Shown here piece by piece: positions 1 through 8,527 of a stretch of 64,000 nt of DNA. The stretch covers positions 124,001 through 188,000 of the forward strand of contig NZ_JBLKNZ010000001.1 of NCBI RefSeq assembly GCF_051414115.1, written 5' to 3'. Each line of letters starts with the position of its first letter. The first letter of the stretch is position 1. A model generated the notes under the pieces. The model made no database searches. It was not told the DNA's origin and was given only the letters and a program-made list of their open reading frames with translations. This stretch comes from Halovenus marina (GTDB taxonomy: Archaea > Halobacteriota > Halobacteria > Halobacteriales > Haloarculaceae). Position numbers and translations under genes: made by a program.

Positions 1-321
1 CTCGCGGGTTCGGGTGGCGACTCCCGAGGCGTGCCCGGCGATATTGACCGCGACGCGTTCTCCCCGTAGCACGTCCCGGGCGGACCCGGACACCGACAGA
101 ACCACGTCGCCAGCATCGATCTGGTCGCCGTCGTCGACGGAGCGGGAGACGCCCACGTCGAGATACGAGAAGACTGCACTCGCCGCGTCGAGCCCAGCGG
201 CGGTTCCGGACTCACGTGCGACGAGTCGCCCCTCCGTCTCTCCGGGCACCTGATTGGTCACGTCGTGATGGCCAAGGTCCTCGTGTAGCCAGCGTTCGAC
301 CTGTCGGTCGGTGACCGGCAT
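1..321 (-). CDS. nadC: Nicotinate-nucleotide pyrophosphorylase, N-terminal part (cut by window edge)
   Basis: Quinolinate phosphoribosyltransferase converts quinolinate and PRPP to nicotinate mononucleotide, the third step of de novo NAD synthesis. Only the first 107 residues are in the window (family length about 270-290). The N-terminus has the family pattern W-L-x-E-D-L-G-H-H-D-V-T (about residues 11-22), and residues near the edge read ERVAVNIAGHASGVATRTRE, matching the E-R-x-A-x-N helix that precedes the barrel. The ATG lies two bases after the nadB stop, so the two genes are almost certainly co-transcribed as nadA-nadB-nadC. Identity is supported by both motif and operon context. Confidence 0.93.
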   Translation of the reverse strand, partial: MPVTDRQVERWLHEDLGHHDVTNQVPGETEGRLVARESGTAAGLDAASAVFSYLDVGVSRSVDDGDQIDAGDVVLSVSGSARDVLRGERVAVNIAGHASGVATRTRE

Positions 322-323
322 CG

Positions 324-1826
324 TCAGTCAGACCCCGCAGTCGGCGTCTCCGCGTCGACCAGGTAGTGACAGCCGATCGACTGGTCGTTTTCGGCCGCGG
401 CACGCGTGACGAGCAAGGCGACGATGGCTGCGGACCGAAGTTCGTACAGCGAGCGCGACGTCCGCGTGCGGGTGTAGGCGTCGACCTCGCCTTTGAGTCG
501 GCGGAGCACGCTCTGTGCGCGCTGCAGCCCCTCCGTGGTGCGCTCGATGCCGACCTGCTCGTCCATCACCCGGCGCAGTCGCTGGAACTTCTCCGCGGCG
601 AACGTGTCGGGAAGCGGTGGGTCCCGCTGGAGCAACTCGGGTGGTTCGATTTCGGTGACTGCGTTGCCGACGGCGTCTTCGCCCGCTCGCTGGCCCCAGA
701 CAAGCCCTTCGAGCAGGGAGGTGCTGGCGAGGCGGTTCGCACCGTGGACGCCGGTGCGGGAACACTCCCCGACGGCGTATAGCCGCGACAGGGAGGTTCG
801 GCCGCGGTCGTCGACGCTGACGCCGCCACAGAGAAAGTGCTGTGCGGGCGCAATTGGAATGCCCGTCTCCCAGTCCACGCCGTGCTGGTCGCACTTGTCG
901 GCGAGGTCGGGAAACTCTGCGGCGAAGTCGAGATTCGAGACGTCAAGTGTGACATTTCCCGTCCGGTCGCGCTCCGCTCGGACTGCGCGCGCGACGACAT
1001 CCCGCGGCGCGAGTTCGGCGTCCTCGTGGTACTTGGGCATGAATCGCTCGCCGTCGGCGTTGCGCAGCAGGCCGCCCTCGCCGCGGACGGCCTCGCTGAT
1101 AAGGAAGGTGCCCGCGTCGGTGTGACAGGCGGTGGGATGAAACTGGATGAACTCCATGTCCTTGACGTCTGCGCCAGCGAGTGCGGCCATCGCGATGCCG
1201 TCGCCGGTCGCGTCGTCGGGGTTGGTCGAGCGGGGGTAGAGCGCGCCGATCCCGCCGGTCGCGAGTACGGTCGATCCGGCGAAGGTCGGCCCCCACTCCC
1301 CGTCGTGTTCGAGGATCGCTCCGTACACGTCGCCCTCGTGGCGAAGGAGTTCGAGCGCGGCGGTGTCTTCCAGTATCCGTACGTCGGTCTCGTCGGCGAC
1401 GTAGTTCAGGAAGGGGACGTGAACGTGCTTGCCAGTTTCGGCGTTCACGTGGAGGATCCGGGCCTCGTCGTGGGCCGCCTCCCGCCCGTAGGCGTACTCG
1501 GAGCCGTTCGTGTCGAACTCGATGCCGACAGTCTCGACGAGCACGTCCCGGACGACGTCGTTTGCGTTCTCGACGAGCACGTCCACTGCGTCGGGGTCTG
1601 CGGTGTCTGCGGAGGCTTCGAGGACGTCCGATTTGAACTGCTCGGGGTCGTCGCGGGTGACGGCGATGCCGCCCTGTGCCCACCACGTGGAGGCATCCTC
1701 CGGGCGTTCGGCTTTCGTCGCCACAGTCACGTCAGCGCCAGCGCGGTCTGCGGCAAGCGCTGCTGACAGCCCAGCGATGCCAGCACCGACGACCAGTACG
1801 TCCGTCTGCTGCGGTCTCTGTGTCAT
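324..1826 (-). CDS. nadB: L-aspartate oxidase
   Basis: FAD-dependent enzyme oxidising L-aspartate to iminoaspartate, which NadA condenses with dihydroxyacetone phosphate to quinolinate. The 500-residue protein starts with a Rossmann FAD motif GAGIAG (residues 14-19), has the STWWAQGGIAV segment of the succinate dehydrogenase/aspartate oxidase family near residue 47, a FIQFHPTA substrate-domain motif, and the C-terminal HGANRLASTSLLEGLVWG FAD-contacting segment, followed by the helical cap domain. Length is slightly below the bacterial ~540. It lies between nadA (21-base gap) and nadC (2-base gap) on the same strand. I see no frameshift or missing motif. Confidence 0.97.
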   Translation of the reverse strand: MTQRPQQTDVLVVGAGIAGLSAALAADRAGADVTVATKAERPEDASTWWAQGGIAVTRDDPEQFKSDVLEASADTADPDAVDVLVENANDVVRDVLVETVGIEFDTNGSEYAYGREAAHDEARILHVNAETGKHVHVPFLNYVADETDVRILEDTAALELLRHEGDVYGAILEHDGEWGPTFAGSTVLATGGIGALYPRSTNPDDATGDGIAMAALAGADVKDMEFIQFHPTACHTDAGTFLISEAVRGEGGLLRNADGERFMPKYHEDAELAPRDVVARAVRAERDRTGNVTLDVSNLDFAAEFPDLADKCDQHGVDWETGIPIAPAQHFLCGGVSVDDRGRTSLSRLYAVGECSRTGVHGANRLASTSLLEGLVWGQRAGEDAVGNAVTEIEPPELLQRDPPLPDTFAAEKFQRLRRVMDEQVGIERTTEGLQRAQSVLRRLKGEVDAYTRTRTSRSLYELRSAAIVALLVTRAAAENDQSIGCHYLVDAETPTAGSD

Positions 1827-1847
1827 TCTCTGTTTGCTCCAGCGGGT

Positions 1848-2966
1848 TCAGATCTCTAGCATCCGGTCGAGGGCGACCTGTGCGAGTTCTTTCTCCTCGG
1901 GCGCGACCTCGATGACGTTTCGCTCCCGGCCCTCGGTGAGTTCTTCGAGCACCCACGTCAGGTAGTTGGGGTCGATCTGTCGCATCGCGTTGCAGTCCAT
2001 ACAGGCGTCCCCACACAGCGGGAGGACGTTCACCTCGGGGTGCCACCGCGAGAGGTGGTTGGTGAGATGGATTTCGGTGCCGATGGCCCACGTCTCGCCG
2101 GGGTCTGCGTTCTCGATGGTCTCGCAGATGGTCGAGGTGCTGCCGGTCACGTCGGCGGCCTCGACGACTTCGCGGCGACACTCGGGGTGGACGACGACGT
2201 TCGCGTCCGGGTGTTTCTCGCGGATCTGTTCGATGTGTTCGACCCGGAAGCGCTCGTGGACCTGACAGTACCCCTCCCAGAGGATGATGTCGTGGTCGGC
2301 GGCGGTCTCGGCGTCGCTCTCTGGGTCCCACGGGTCCCACTCGGCGGTTTCCTCGGCCATGCCAAGACGGTGTGCGGTGTTCTCGCCGAGATGTTTGTCG
2401 GGCAAGAAGAGCACCTTGTCGCCGTGCTCGAAGGCGTACTCGAAGGCCTTGTGGGCGTTCGAGGAGGTACAGACCAGCCCGCCCTGCTCGGCACAGAAAG
2501 CCTTCAGGTCCGCGTACGAGTTCATGTAGGTGATCGGGATGATCCGCTCGTCGGTTTCGGCGGTGAGTTCGGCCCACGCGGCGTCGACCTGGAGCGCCTC
2601 GGCCATGCCCGCCATCGGGCAGGACGCCTCCATGCTCGGGAGGATGACCGTCTGGTCGTCGTCGGTGATGATGTCGGCGGACTCGGCCATGAACGTCACG
2701 CCGCCGAAGATGACGTAGTCGGCGTCGGCGTTTGCGGCCTCCTTCGAGAGCTGGTAGGAGTCACCGATGAAGTCGGCGTGTTCGACGATTTCGCGGCGCT
2801 GGTAGTTGTGACCGAGCACGACGACGTCGTCGCCCAGTTCCGCGAGCGCCGCCTCGATTCGCTCGGTGCGCTCGTCTTCGTCGAGGTCACGGTACGCCGG
2901 CGGAAGCTGTTCGAGATTGTCGTACTTGAATAGGCTGAGATCGGTCTCGAACGCGGCTGTTTCCAT
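1848..2966 (-). CDS. nadA: Quinolinate synthase
   Basis: [4Fe-4S] enzyme condensing iminoaspartate with dihydroxyacetone phosphate to quinolinate; first gene of the nadABC unit. Visible family motifs are GHNYQRREI with HADFIGDS, EASCPMAGMAEA, VCTSSNAHKAF, HPECRREV and a C-terminal CGDACMDCNAMR, which contain the cluster-binding cysteines of the family. I place the start at the ATG at 2966 (METAAFETDLSLFKYDN, 372 residues); a GTG nine bases upstream (2975) would add Met-Pro-Lys and cannot be excluded. A palindromic element about 50-75 bases upstream overlaps the likely TATA region and suggests repression by an NAD-responsive regulator (inference). Confidence 0.96.
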   Translation of the reverse strand: METAAFETDLSLFKYDNLEQLPPAYRDLDEDERTERIEAALAELGDDVVVLGHNYQRREIVEHADFIGDSYQLSKEAANADADYVIFGGVTFMAESADIITDDDQTVILPSMEASCPMAGMAEALQVDAAWAELTAETDERIIPITYMNSYADLKAFCAEQGGLVCTSSNAHKAFEYAFEHGDKVLFLPDKHLGENTAHRLGMAEETAEWDPWDPESDAETAADHDIILWEGYCQVHERFRVEHIEQIREKHPDANVVVHPECRREVVEAADVTGSTSTICETIENADPGETWAIGTEIHLTNHLSRWHPEVNVLPLCGDACMDCNAMRQIDPNYLTWVLEELTEGRERNVIEVAPEEKELAQVALDRMLEI

Positions 2967-3012
2967 CTTTGGCACAAACGATCACCTGGTGGTGTCCGCT
3001 CGTACGGCTCGC

Positions 3013-3039
3013 GTCTTGAAAAGATTTTGTATTCAAGAC
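3013..3039 (-). promoter_or_regulatory. Candidate operator of nadABC: perfect inverted repeat GTCTTGAA-N11-TTCAAGAC
   Basis: Two 8-base arms (3013-3020 and 3032-3039) are exact reverse complements separated by an AT-rich 11-base spacer that contains the only TATA-like sequence upstream of nadA (read on the minus strand as ACAAAATCTTTT). The centre is 60 bases before the nadA ATG, leaving a short leader. The position is what a repressor that blocks TBP/TFB would use. No regulator gene is adjacent, so the cognate protein is unknown. Confidence 0.6.
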
Positions 3040-3144
3040 CTCCTCTTGGATTAGTTCCCTCATTCATCCGCTGTGTTCAAATCGGGCGTATCCTTCGACT
3101 CCAGCGAGGACAAGATACTTTGTGTCGGCCCCGACAGTTCGGGT

Positions 3145-3414
3145 ATGAGTGAATCGACGGGGCTTGCCGGTCGGCTCTCAGTTACGAAACACGACGGTAT
3201 CGTCTTCGTCTATAATGTCGGTGCTGTCCTCTCTGGGACGTATCTGGTCTCGGAATTCGAGATTGTGGGAAACGGGCCGATACTGGCCGTTACCGTTTTC
3301 CTTGCCGCGTTCTGGACGCTGTACTTCCGGCTGGCGATGCTCCGACGGTTCGACGACCACCCCCGATTCGAGGGGGACGGTGACGAGGAAGAGACTGCTG
3401 AACTGCCGACCTGA
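3145..3414 (+). CDS. Small two-helix membrane protein, unknown function
   Basis: An 89-residue protein whose function I do not recognise. It has two hydrophobic stretches long enough to cross the membrane (about residues 17-40, GIVFVYNVGAVLSGTYLV, and 45-65, GPILAVTVFLAAFWTLYFRL) separated by a short acidic loop, then a basic-to-acidic C-terminal tail ending EETAELPT. The ATG at 3145 is chosen because a TATA-like AGATACTT lies at 3113-3120, 25-32 bases upstream, fitting a leaderless transcript; the frame stays open upstream to 3073 but without such a signal. It is divergent from nadA and converges on the uridine phosphorylase gene with only 17 bases between stops. Confidence 0.7.
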   Translation: MSESTGLAGRLSVTKHDGIVFVYNVGAVLSGTYLVSEFEIVGNGPILAVTVFLAAFWTLYFRLAMLRRFDDHPRFEGDGDEEETAELPT

Positions 3415-3431
3415 GCGGTTCTGGTCGATAG

Positions 3432-4157
3432 CTACAGTCGGGTCGCGGCGTCGAGCGCGATGGTGATCGCCCGTTCGACGTTTCGGTGGGCCTGTTCGGG
3501 CAGTTCCTCGTCGTCGGTCTCCCCTTTCTGTGTCCCCTCGACGAGGTTGCCGTCGACGGTACAGATCGCACCGGCGGAGAGCCCCTTGCGGCGAGCGAGC
3601 GAGAAGAGCGCGGCGGCTTCCATCTCGACCGCGAGCAGCCCTGCCTGTTCCCAGTCGGTGACGTACTCGTCGGTTTCGGCGTAGAAGGCGTCGTCGGTGG
3701 CGAGGGGGCCGACGTGTACCCGGTCTTCGTTTTCGGTCGCGACGTCCGCGAGCGTCGACAGCACCTCGTAGTCGGGGACGGCCGGAACCGTCTCGGACTC
3801 ATAGCGCTTCGTCGTGCCCTCGTCCTTGGCCGCACCAGTTGCGACGATCATATCACCGATGGCGATGCCGGACTGGAGTGCCCCGCAGGTGCCGACGCGG
3901 ACCAGCGTCTCGACGCCAACCGCCGCCAGCTCCTCGGCCGCGATGGCTGCTGACGGCGCGCCGATCCCCGTCGAACAGATCGTAATCTCTCGTCCCTCGT
4001 AGGTGGCGTTGACGAGTTTGTACTCGCGGTTCTGCGCGACGGTTTCGGCGTCGGTACACTGACTCGCGATGCGGTCGACGCGGCCGGGGTCGCCCGGCAC
4101 GAGCGCGATATCGGCCAGGTCACCCTCGGAGACGAGTAGATGCGGTTGCTTTCCCAT
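3432..4157 (-). CDS. udp: Uridine phosphorylase / nucleoside phosphorylase
   Basis: Phosphorolysis of nucleosides to base and ribose-1-phosphate (nucleoside phosphorylase I family, cytoplasmic). The 241-residue sequence has the phosphate-site motif VPGDPGRVDRIA near residue 20, GVETLVRVGTCGALQ (about 80-95) and the ribose-binding VEMEAAALFSLA near residue 175. The family also contains purine nucleoside phosphorylases, so base preference is inferred from overall resemblance to archaeal Udp. deoC lies 1.1 kb away on the other strand, consistent with a local nucleoside catabolism theme. Confidence 0.88.
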   Translation of the reverse strand: MGKQPHLLVSEGDLADIALVPGDPGRVDRIASQCTDAETVAQNREYKLVNATYEGREITICSTGIGAPSAAIAAEELAAVGVETLVRVGTCGALQSGIAIGDMIVATGAAKDEGTTKRYESETVPAVPDYEVLSTLADVATENEDRVHVGPLATDDAFYAETDEYVTDWEQAGLLAVEMEAAALFSLARRKGLSAGAICTVDGNLVEGTQKGETDDEELPEQAHRNVERAITIALDAATRL

Positions 4158-4248
4158 GGAAACGACTTCGACCGACCCACACTAAAACGTCGTCATCGGG
4201 CGTCGCTCCCAGTCGAACTGGTGGCCATTCCGCGAGGGAATGCGTCGC

Positions 4249-5127
4249 TTAGATAGCCGCATAGTCGGGAACCTCCGCACCGACGCTGAGAGCAAATAGG
4301 AAGAAGTTGTTGACCGCAGGGCCGAGGCCGACGGCGATGATAAGCGCAAAGAGCAGGTTCCCCTCGGTCGGTTCGTCGCTGACGTAATCCGCGAAGGCGA
4401 TGACGATGAGGATTGCGACGGCGAGTTTGACCAGCACGAACAGCCAACCGGATCCGAGCGTCGCTTCGGTCGGGAGACCCGCGGCGAATTCGAGAATCCG
4501 GCGAGGGATCGCCGACCGCTCACTCGCCCCGAGCAGGTCGACGCCGACTGCAGTCGTGATGGCGTCGAACAGGTGGGCAAAGAGAGCCAGTGCCCCGACG
4601 TAGCGCGCTTCAGCGATGATATACGTTCGCCAGGCACCGACGAGCATGTAGACGACGAAGGTCACGACGAGCGACGCGAGCAGGGCGAGTACCGGCAGGA
4701 CGGGCTGAAAGTCAAGCACGTCCGACGTCATTCCCTGCCAGACGAGCAGGCCGATGAGCGCGAGCGCAGTCCCGCTGCCAGTGATGAGCAGATATCGGGC
4801 GACTCTGTCACCGTGGTCGGAACGCGGGAGCACCATCACACAGACCAGCCAGATGAGCGCCATCGAGGCGAACGTCGTCAGATACACTGTCGGTGCGGAA
4901 AACAGCGGCGCGAGCGGCTCGGGGTACACGTCCCCGAATCGCTCCCCGAGCTGATAGAAGACGTGTAGTGCGGACCCCGAGACCATCCAGGGGACGAAGC
5001 CGACGACGGTTCGTTGCGTGACGGGCGGACTGATCGCATACAGCATAACCCCGATGATACCGGAGACGACGAGTACGGTCGCGAGATGTATCACCGGTAT
5101 CTCGAACCCACCGAACGGTTCCACCAT
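4249..5127 (-). CDS. DUF63 family polytopic membrane protein
   Basis: A 292-residue integral membrane protein resembling the archaeal DUF63 family, whose function is not established. Seven to eight hydrophobic segments are visible, beginning VIHLATVLVVSGIIGVMLY, with a conserved-looking polar patch VPWMVSGSALHVFYQLG in the second segment and HLFDAITTAVGVDLLG around residue 195, which places His and Asp in the membrane. It sits between udp and the divergent deoC, sharing the promoter region with the latter. Start is the first ATG with a hydrophilic N-terminus MVEPFGGFEIP. Confidence 0.82.
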   Translation of the reverse strand: MVEPFGGFEIPVIHLATVLVVSGIIGVMLYAISPPVTQRTVVGFVPWMVSGSALHVFYQLGERFGDVYPEPLAPLFSAPTVYLTTFASMALIWLVCVMVLPRSDHGDRVARYLLITGSGTALALIGLLVWQGMTSDVLDFQPVLPVLALLASLVVTFVVYMLVGAWRTYIIAEARYVGALALFAHLFDAITTAVGVDLLGASERSAIPRRILEFAAGLPTEATLGSGWLFVLVKLAVAILIVIAFADYVSDEPTEGNLLFALIIAVGLGPAVNNFFLFALSVGAEVPDYAAI

Positions 5128-5278
5128 ATCGCCTCAGTGGCGCGGCTCGCATCAAAACCCTTCCGGTCGAGTGCCCTCGAAATCGCCGTTCGCGTCCGTC
5201 TGCGCGACGAACCAGAGTCAGTCGGCTGCGGGCGAACTTCGGCGGCACAGCTATACGACTGGCCCGCCTGATGCCGGT

Positions 5279-5911
5279 ATGAACGACATCGCGTCGCGCA
5301 TCGAGCACACCGTTCTGGGGCCGACGACGACGTGGGACGACGTACAGACCGTCCTCGACACCGCCGAGGCGTACGGGATGCGCGCCTGTGTGCCGCCGTG
5401 TTACGTCGACCGGGCCGATTCGTATGCACCCGAGTTGGCGGTGACGACGGTCGTTGGCTTTCCCCACGGCCAGCACTCGTCAGAGACGAAATGTGCCGAG
5501 GCGACTAATGCGTGGCAGGACGGCGCGGCGGAACTCGACGTGGTCTGTAACGTCGGACAGCTTCGCGCCGGAACCGACCACGTGGTTCGGGAGGAACTCA
5601 CGGAAGTCGTCGCCGCCGTTCCCGTCCCGGTCAAGGTCATCGTCGAAGCGCCGCTGCTCACTGACGACCAGCTCCACCGAATCGGGGAGATCGCAGTCGA
5701 GGCCGACGCGGCGTATCTCAAAACTGCGACTGGCTTCAGCGACGGCGGCGCGACTGCCGAAGACGTCCGACTCCTGAGCGAGTATCTCCCGGTCAAAGCC
5801 AGCGGCGGCATCCGCTCGTGGTCGTTCGCCAAGGAACTGTTCGACGCCGGGGCCGAGCGAATCGGCGCGTCCAGTGGCGATCAGATTCTCGACGAGTATC
5901 GCGAGCGGTAG
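5279..5911 (+). CDS. deoC: Deoxyribose-phosphate aldolase
   Basis: Class I aldolase cleaving 2-deoxyribose-5-phosphate to glyceraldehyde-3-phosphate and acetaldehyde. The 210-residue protein begins MNDIASRIEHTVLGPTTT, has VVGFPHGQHSSETK (about residue 60), the VPVKVIVEAPLL strand and the Schiff-base lysine motif YLKTATGFSDGGAT (about residue 150), and ends with the phosphate-binding ASGGIRSWS and IGASSG segments. The reading frame is open further upstream, but the ATG at 5279 matches the conserved N-terminus of the family. A TATA-like ctatac precedes it by about 25 bases. Confidence 0.95.
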   Translation: MNDIASRIEHTVLGPTTTWDDVQTVLDTAEAYGMRACVPPCYVDRADSYAPELAVTTVVGFPHGQHSSETKCAEATNAWQDGAAELDVVCNVGQLRAGTDHVVREELTEVVAAVPVPVKVIVEAPLLTDDQLHRIGEIAVEADAAYLKTATGFSDGGATAEDVRLLSEYLPVKASGGIRSWSFAKELFDAGAERIGASSGDQILDEYRER

Positions 5912-5988
5912 TGCGGTTCTCTCAGGCGCGACCCCCCGAATGCGCAAAAGCGTCGGCCTTTAGTTCGCCCGAGACACAGATGAGGTAG

Positions 5989-7245
5989 ATGGCCCGGTAT
6001 CACATCGAGACGTACGGGTGTACCTCGAACCGGGGTGAGAGCCGACAGATCGAGCGGGCGCTCCGCGAGGGCGGCCACCATCCCGTCGAGACGCCCGAAC
6101 GGGCCGATGTAGCCATTCTCAACACCTGTACGGTCGTCGAGAAGACCGAACACAACATGCTCCGTCGGGCGAAGGAACTCGACGAGGAGACGCCCGCCGA
6201 CCTCGTCGTTACTGGCTGTATGGCACTCGCACAGGGCGAGCAGTTCGAGGCGGCCGACATCGACGCAGAGGTACTCCACTGGGACGACGTGCCCGAGCAC
6301 GTCCGCAACGGGGAGTGCCCAACGCCCACGCCCGACGCCGAGCCAGTACTCGACGGCGTCGTCGGCATCCTGCCAATCGCCAGGGGCTGTACGAGCGACT
6401 GCTCGTACTGCATCACGAAACGGGCCACCGGCAAAATCGACTCACCCCCCATCGAGGAAAACGTCGAGAAGGCCCGCGCGCTCGTCCACGCAGGCGCGAA
6501 GGAAATCCGTATCACCGGACAGGACACCGGCGTCTACGGGATGGACGACGGCGAGCGGAAACTCCACCGACTGCTCGAACGCATCTGCGAGGAGGTCGAC
6601 GGCGAGTTTCAGGTGCGCGTCGGGATGGCCAATCCGAAGGGCGTCTACGGCATCCGCGAGGAACTCGCAGAGGTCTTCGCCAGCCACGACAAACTCTACA
6701 ACTTCCTGCACATCCCGGTGCAGTCGGGCAGCGACGACGTGCTCGCGGAGATGCGCCGCCAGCACACCGTCTCCGAGTACGTCGACGTCGTCGAAACCTT
6801 CGACGCGGCGCTGGAGGAGTGGACGCTCTCGACAGATTTCATCGTCGGCTTTCCGACCGAAACTGACCGCGACCACGAGCAGTCGCTTGCGCTCCTCCGC
6901 GAGACCCGGCCGGAGAAGGTCAACGTCACCCGTTTCTCGAAGCGGCCCGGCACCGACGCCGCCGACATGAAGGGACTCGGCGGCACGCTCAAGAAGGAAC
7001 GCTCCAGCGAGATGGTCGACGTGAAGATGGATATCGTCGCTGAGGCCCACGAGTCGATGGTCGGCACAGAACGGGAGGTGCTGATAGTCGAGGACGGTAC
7101 CGACGAGTCGATGGTCGGCTACGACCGGGCCTATCGGCAGATTGCAATCCCCGACGCAGAGCGCGAGGGCGTCGGGTTGGGGGACGTCGTGGACGTCGAA
7201 GTCACCGGCCACAGCACCGTCTACGCGCTCGGTGACCTTCTCTGA
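5989..7245 (+). CDS. tRNA t6A37 C2-methylthiotransferase (MtaB/CDKAL1 type)
   Basis: Radical-SAM enzyme that methylthiolates N6-threonylcarbamoyladenosine at position 37 of ANN-decoding tRNAs. The 418-residue protein has the three expected parts: an N-terminal UPF0004 domain with cluster cysteines (YGCTSNRGES, NTCTVVEKTE, VVTGCMA), a radical SAM domain with GCTSDCSYCITK (C-x3-C-x2-C) near residue 135, and a C-terminal TRAM-like domain after about residue 350. The short archaeal/eukaryotic layout (CDKAL1-like) rather than bacterial MiaB is suggested by the GRGCTSDCSYC-type spacing and the YGCTSN start. Its substrate t6A is made with the Kae1-Bud32 protein encoded at 41.9-43.5 kb. Confidence 0.9.
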   Translation: MARYHIETYGCTSNRGESRQIERALREGGHHPVETPERADVAILNTCTVVEKTEHNMLRRAKELDEETPADLVVTGCMALAQGEQFEAADIDAEVLHWDDVPEHVRNGECPTPTPDAEPVLDGVVGILPIARGCTSDCSYCITKRATGKIDSPPIEENVEKARALVHAGAKEIRITGQDTGVYGMDDGERKLHRLLERICEEVDGEFQVRVGMANPKGVYGIREELAEVFASHDKLYNFLHIPVQSGSDDVLAEMRRQHTVSEYVDVVETFDAALEEWTLSTDFIVGFPTETDRDHEQSLALLRETRPEKVNVTRFSKRPGTDAADMKGLGGTLKKERSSEMVDVKMDIVAEAHESMVGTEREVLIVEDGTDESMVGYDRAYRQIAIPDAEREGVGLGDVVDVEVTGHSTVYALGDLL

Positions 7246-7281
7246 CAGAGTACTCCGAATGGAACAAGAACCGGGTTTCGG

Positions 7282-8178
7282 TTACGATTCTGCGAGAAAC
7301 TCCCGCAGTCGCGGTACGACGCGGTCTGCGGCTTCATCGGGCACGAAGTGACCGGTCTCCGGAAGTCGATGAACCGTTTCGTTGGACAGCGCTGATTCCC
7401 ATCTGTCGAGATACGATTCACCGAACGACGGATCTTTGAGACCCCATGCGACGAGAGCAGGTTTTTGCGCGATCTGTGAACGTCGCTGCCACAGCGACTC
7501 GTACCAGCCCGAGGAACCGATCAACTCCCGCGCGAGGACCCAGAGCGGAACACGATCCTCCGCAGACGGGAATGGAGCCGTATAGTGCTGGTGTATCTCG
7601 TCGGTGAGGGGCGACTCATCACCCCACATGTATTTCAGCAGAAACCGAGGTGAGCCGTTGTATCGACAGTAAAAGAGTCGACCGAGCCAGCCACGCATCA
7701 GTCGCGACGTTGCTCTGATAGTGATACTATCCTTCAGTGACCACAACCACGTGTTGAATACCACGAGACGAGACACAGTTTCGGGTTTGTTGATCGCGTA
7801 GGACATCCCGATTGGCCCGCCAAAATCGTGTACTCCGAGCGTGAACTGCCCCAGGTCCAGCGAGTCGATAAAACTGGTGAGCCGGTCGGCGTGGTCCTTC
7901 GGGGTATACCCCGCGTCGGTCGGTGTCTCCGAGAGCCCAAACCCGAGGTGATCCACTGCGATCACCCGGTAGTCCCGTGACAGCGGGGTGATGAGGTTCC
8001 GGTAGAGAAACGACCACGTTGGTGTCCCGTGTACCAGGACAATCGGGTGGCCCGTTCCTTCATCCACGTAGTGCAGACGCCCGTCATCCGATTCGAAGTA
8101 CCGTGAATCGAACGGATAGGCTGACTCTGCGAGCCACGGTGGTCGGTTCATCCCGCTTTGACTATTCAACGGCGACAT
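7282..8178 (-). CDS. Alpha/beta-fold hydrolase, haloalkane dehalogenase-like
   Basis: A 298-residue alpha/beta hydrolase. The oxyanion-hole segment VLVHGTPTWSFLYRN and the nucleophile elbow GVHDFGGPIG (about residues 115-125) put an Asp, not Ser, at the nucleophile position, as in haloalkane dehalogenases and epoxide hydrolases; the general-base His is in TGHFVPDEAAD near the C-terminus. The Trp that follows the nucleophile in classical dehalogenases is Phe here, so dehalogenase activity is uncertain. No signal peptide. It is convergent with the methylthiotransferase gene and its upstream side faces an unusual 350-base structured spacer. Confidence 0.8.
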   Translation of the reverse strand: MSPLNSQSGMNRPPWLAESAYPFDSRYFESDDGRLHYVDEGTGHPIVLVHGTPTWSFLYRNLITPLSRDYRVIAVDHLGFGLSETPTDAGYTPKDHADRLTSFIDSLDLGQFTLGVHDFGGPIGMSYAINKPETVSRLVVFNTWLWSLKDSITIRATSRLMRGWLGRLFYCRYNGSPRFLLKYMWGDESPLTDEIHQHYTAPFPSAEDRVPLWVLARELIGSSGWYESLWQRRSQIAQKPALVAWGLKDPSFGESYLDRWESALSNETVHRLPETGHFVPDEAADRVVPRLREFLAES

Positions 8179-8527
8179 CTAAGAACCCCTGGTGGCCACT
8201 CCGAGTGCCGTCGGAACCAATCCGAACAAATAACGACGCAGATTTGTCTCGGTTGCTGGGCGTTCGACTGAAAGCGTATCGTTGCGTCCCATACTGGATG
8301 GGTAGCTGACTGTTGGGTTCAGACTTTGCCCAACATGTTGGGCGAAGCCGTAGCGATCGAAGCTTCGCTCAGTCACGAGAGAGCGTTGTACTCTCCAACG
8401 ACAGTGAGCCCCCCGACTCGAACAGGTGGGGCTTTCCTGGTGTGTCTTCTCTCAGCCGCTGTCCGTTTCACAGCCAGACCCAACTTCTGAGAGAAGGCTT
8501 ACGTAGCGAGCAGTCAAAGGCCACGTA
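8179..8527. other. Non-coding spacer with many inverted repeats
   Basis: No convincing ORF lies here. Visible structures are: GTTGGG (8312-8317) followed by the perfect 16-base palindrome GCCCAACATGTTGGGC (8328-8343), giving three alternating half-sites; GCGAAGC (8342-8348) against GCTTCGC (8362-8368); CGTTG/CAACG (8384-8388, 8396-8400); AGCCCC/GGGGCT flanking a 17-base loop (about 8407-8432); and CTTCTCTCAG/CTGAGAGAAG (8446-8455, 8487-8496). The density is far above that of other spacers here. It could be a small RNA gene, a decayed mini-transposon or stacked operators for pepF. Confidence 0.5.

Noticed and set aside
2040..2933. 297-codon open frame on the + strand opposite nadA
   Set aside because: Complement of a conserved Fe-S enzyme; no motif and no promoter.
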